Assembly (NCBI GenBank): GCA_900553335.1
Contig: USCU01000061.1
Coordinates: forward strand, 1 to 7,104
Source: an uncultured Ruminococcus sp.
GTDB taxonomy: Bacteria > Bacillota > Clostridia > Oscillospirales > Ruminococcaceae
Length of the DNA: 7,104 bases
Direction: 5' to 3'
Below are positions 6,735-7,104 of this stretch, in pieces (the stretch's first letter is position 1; every line of letters starts with the position of its first letter). The translations under genes were made by a program, and so were the position numbers. The notes under the pieces are model-generated. The model saw only the letters and a list, made by a program, of their open reading frames with translations, was not told the origin of the DNA and searched no databases.

Positions 6735-6769
6735 AAAGTATACTTAAAACGGTTTATTAAGCATACCTT
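6735..6769 (+). repeat. Imperfect inverted repeat in the leader before the zinc-ribbon gene
   Basis: AAAGTATACTTAA (6735-6747) and TTAAGCATACCTT (6757-6769) are inverted repeats matching at 11 of 13 positions, with a nine-base spacer. In the transcript the two mismatches would be A-C. The repeat ends eight bases before the ribosome binding site AAGGAG (6778-6783), so a fold here, or a bound protein, could affect translation or transcription. Function unknown. Confidence 0.4.
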
Positions 6770-6791
6770 GAAATATGAAGGAGTGTATTTT

Positions 6792-7104
6792 ATGAAATAT
6801 TGTAAACATTGCGGAGCGCAGATTGAGGATACTGCAGCTTTCTGTCCAAATTGCGGAACTAATGTATCTGATGATGCAGTAAACTTTAATACATCTGAGC
6901 CTCAGTTCAGCGAATATCAGCCTACTCAGCCTCAGCCGACACAACCTGTACAGCCTGCACAGTATCAACCGTATCAGGATTATAATTCAGTTGTGAATCA
7001 GCAAAACGGTTCGTCAAACGGATTTTCAATAGCGGGCCTTGTTCTTGGAATTGTTGCGTGTGTTTTTTTCTGGTTTAGTTTTATAAATACAATTGCTCTT
7101 ATTC
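6792..7104 (+). CDS. Zinc-ribbon membrane protein, DUF4190-like (3' truncated by window edge)
   Basis: The reading frame stays open to the window end (104 codons). Residues 4-21 form a small zinc ribbon, with Cys4-x2-Cys7 and Cys18-x2-Cys21 in the usual YCKHCGAQI...FCPNCG pattern. Residues 37-72 are a low-complexity linker rich in Gln, Pro and Tyr (TQPQPTQPVQPAQ). From residue 77 a hydrophobic segment starts (FSIAGLVLGIVACVFFWFSF) that looks like the first membrane helix of a DUF4190-type domain. This layout of zinc ribbon, Pro/Gln linker and short membrane domain is common in Firmicutes proteins of unknown function. The ATG has AAGGAG at 6778-6783, eight bases upstream. It has its own strong promoter and is not part of the dnaK operon. 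Its partner, substrate and topology cannot be told from this fragment. Confidence 0.85.
   Translation, partial: MKYCKHCGAQIEDTAAFCPNCGTNVSDDAVNFNTSEPQFSEYQPTQPQPTQPVQPAQYQPYQDYNSVVNQQNGSSNGFSIAGLVLGIVACVFFWFSFINTIALI

Noticed and set aside
6744..6968. Minus-strand open frame of 74 codons over the leader and start of the zinc-ribbon gene
   Set aside because: It lies opposite a well supported + strand gene with clear CxxC motifs, promoter and ribosome binding site, and its translation shows no recognisable family.

Overview
The window looks like chromosomal DNA from a cellulosome-forming Ruminococcus or a close relative (Oscillospiraceae, Firmicutes). Two things point there. A secreted family 5 glycoside hydrolase ends in a type I dockerin with ADVG/NSHAK repeats. 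It lies beside a heat-shock operon in the Firmicutes order hrcA-grpE-dnaK-dnaJ under a perfect CIRCE operator. The DNA is moderately AT-rich, and DnaK has the short Gram-positive form of the nucleotide-binding domain. The species cannot be fixed from the sequence alone.

Layout, all genes on the + strand. Bases 1-53 hold the last 16 codons of another dockerin protein, cut by the window edge. A 58-base gap with a weak inverted repeat leads to the dockerin-bearing GH5 enzyme (112-1707), closed by a strong intrinsic terminator (1725-1754). A consensus sigma-A promoter (1794-1821) overlaps or abuts a perfect CIRCE (1827-1853), with a third, orphan half-site next to the hrcA ribosome binding site. 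The operon follows: hrcA (1892-2896, GTG start), grpE (2919-3452, GTG start), dnaK (3510-5354), a long hairpin between dnaK and dnaJ, dnaJ (5428-6579) and a terminator (6591-6625). A separate, very strong promoter (6649-6677) then drives a leader of about 108 bases containing two inverted repeats, and a zinc-ribbon membrane protein (from 6792) that runs off the window.

How the genes work together. The first two genes supply enzymes that dock onto a cellulosome scaffoldin to degrade plant polysaccharide. The operon encodes the DnaK chaperone machine (DnaK ATPase, DnaJ co-chaperone, GrpE nucleotide exchange factor) and HrcA, the repressor that binds CIRCE and shuts off its own operon. The dockerin genes and the heat-shock operon are separated by a terminator and a new promoter, so they appear to be neighbours rather than one unit.

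I see no mobile element, CRISPR array, tRNA or rRNA, and no clearly new multi-gene system. The points worth a second look are small: the extra CIRCE half-site, the dnaK-dnaJ hairpin, a one-residue insertion in the normally near-invariant DnaK interdomain linker, the structured leader of the last gene, an atypical acid/base motif in the GH5 enzyme, and the tandem dockerin genes.
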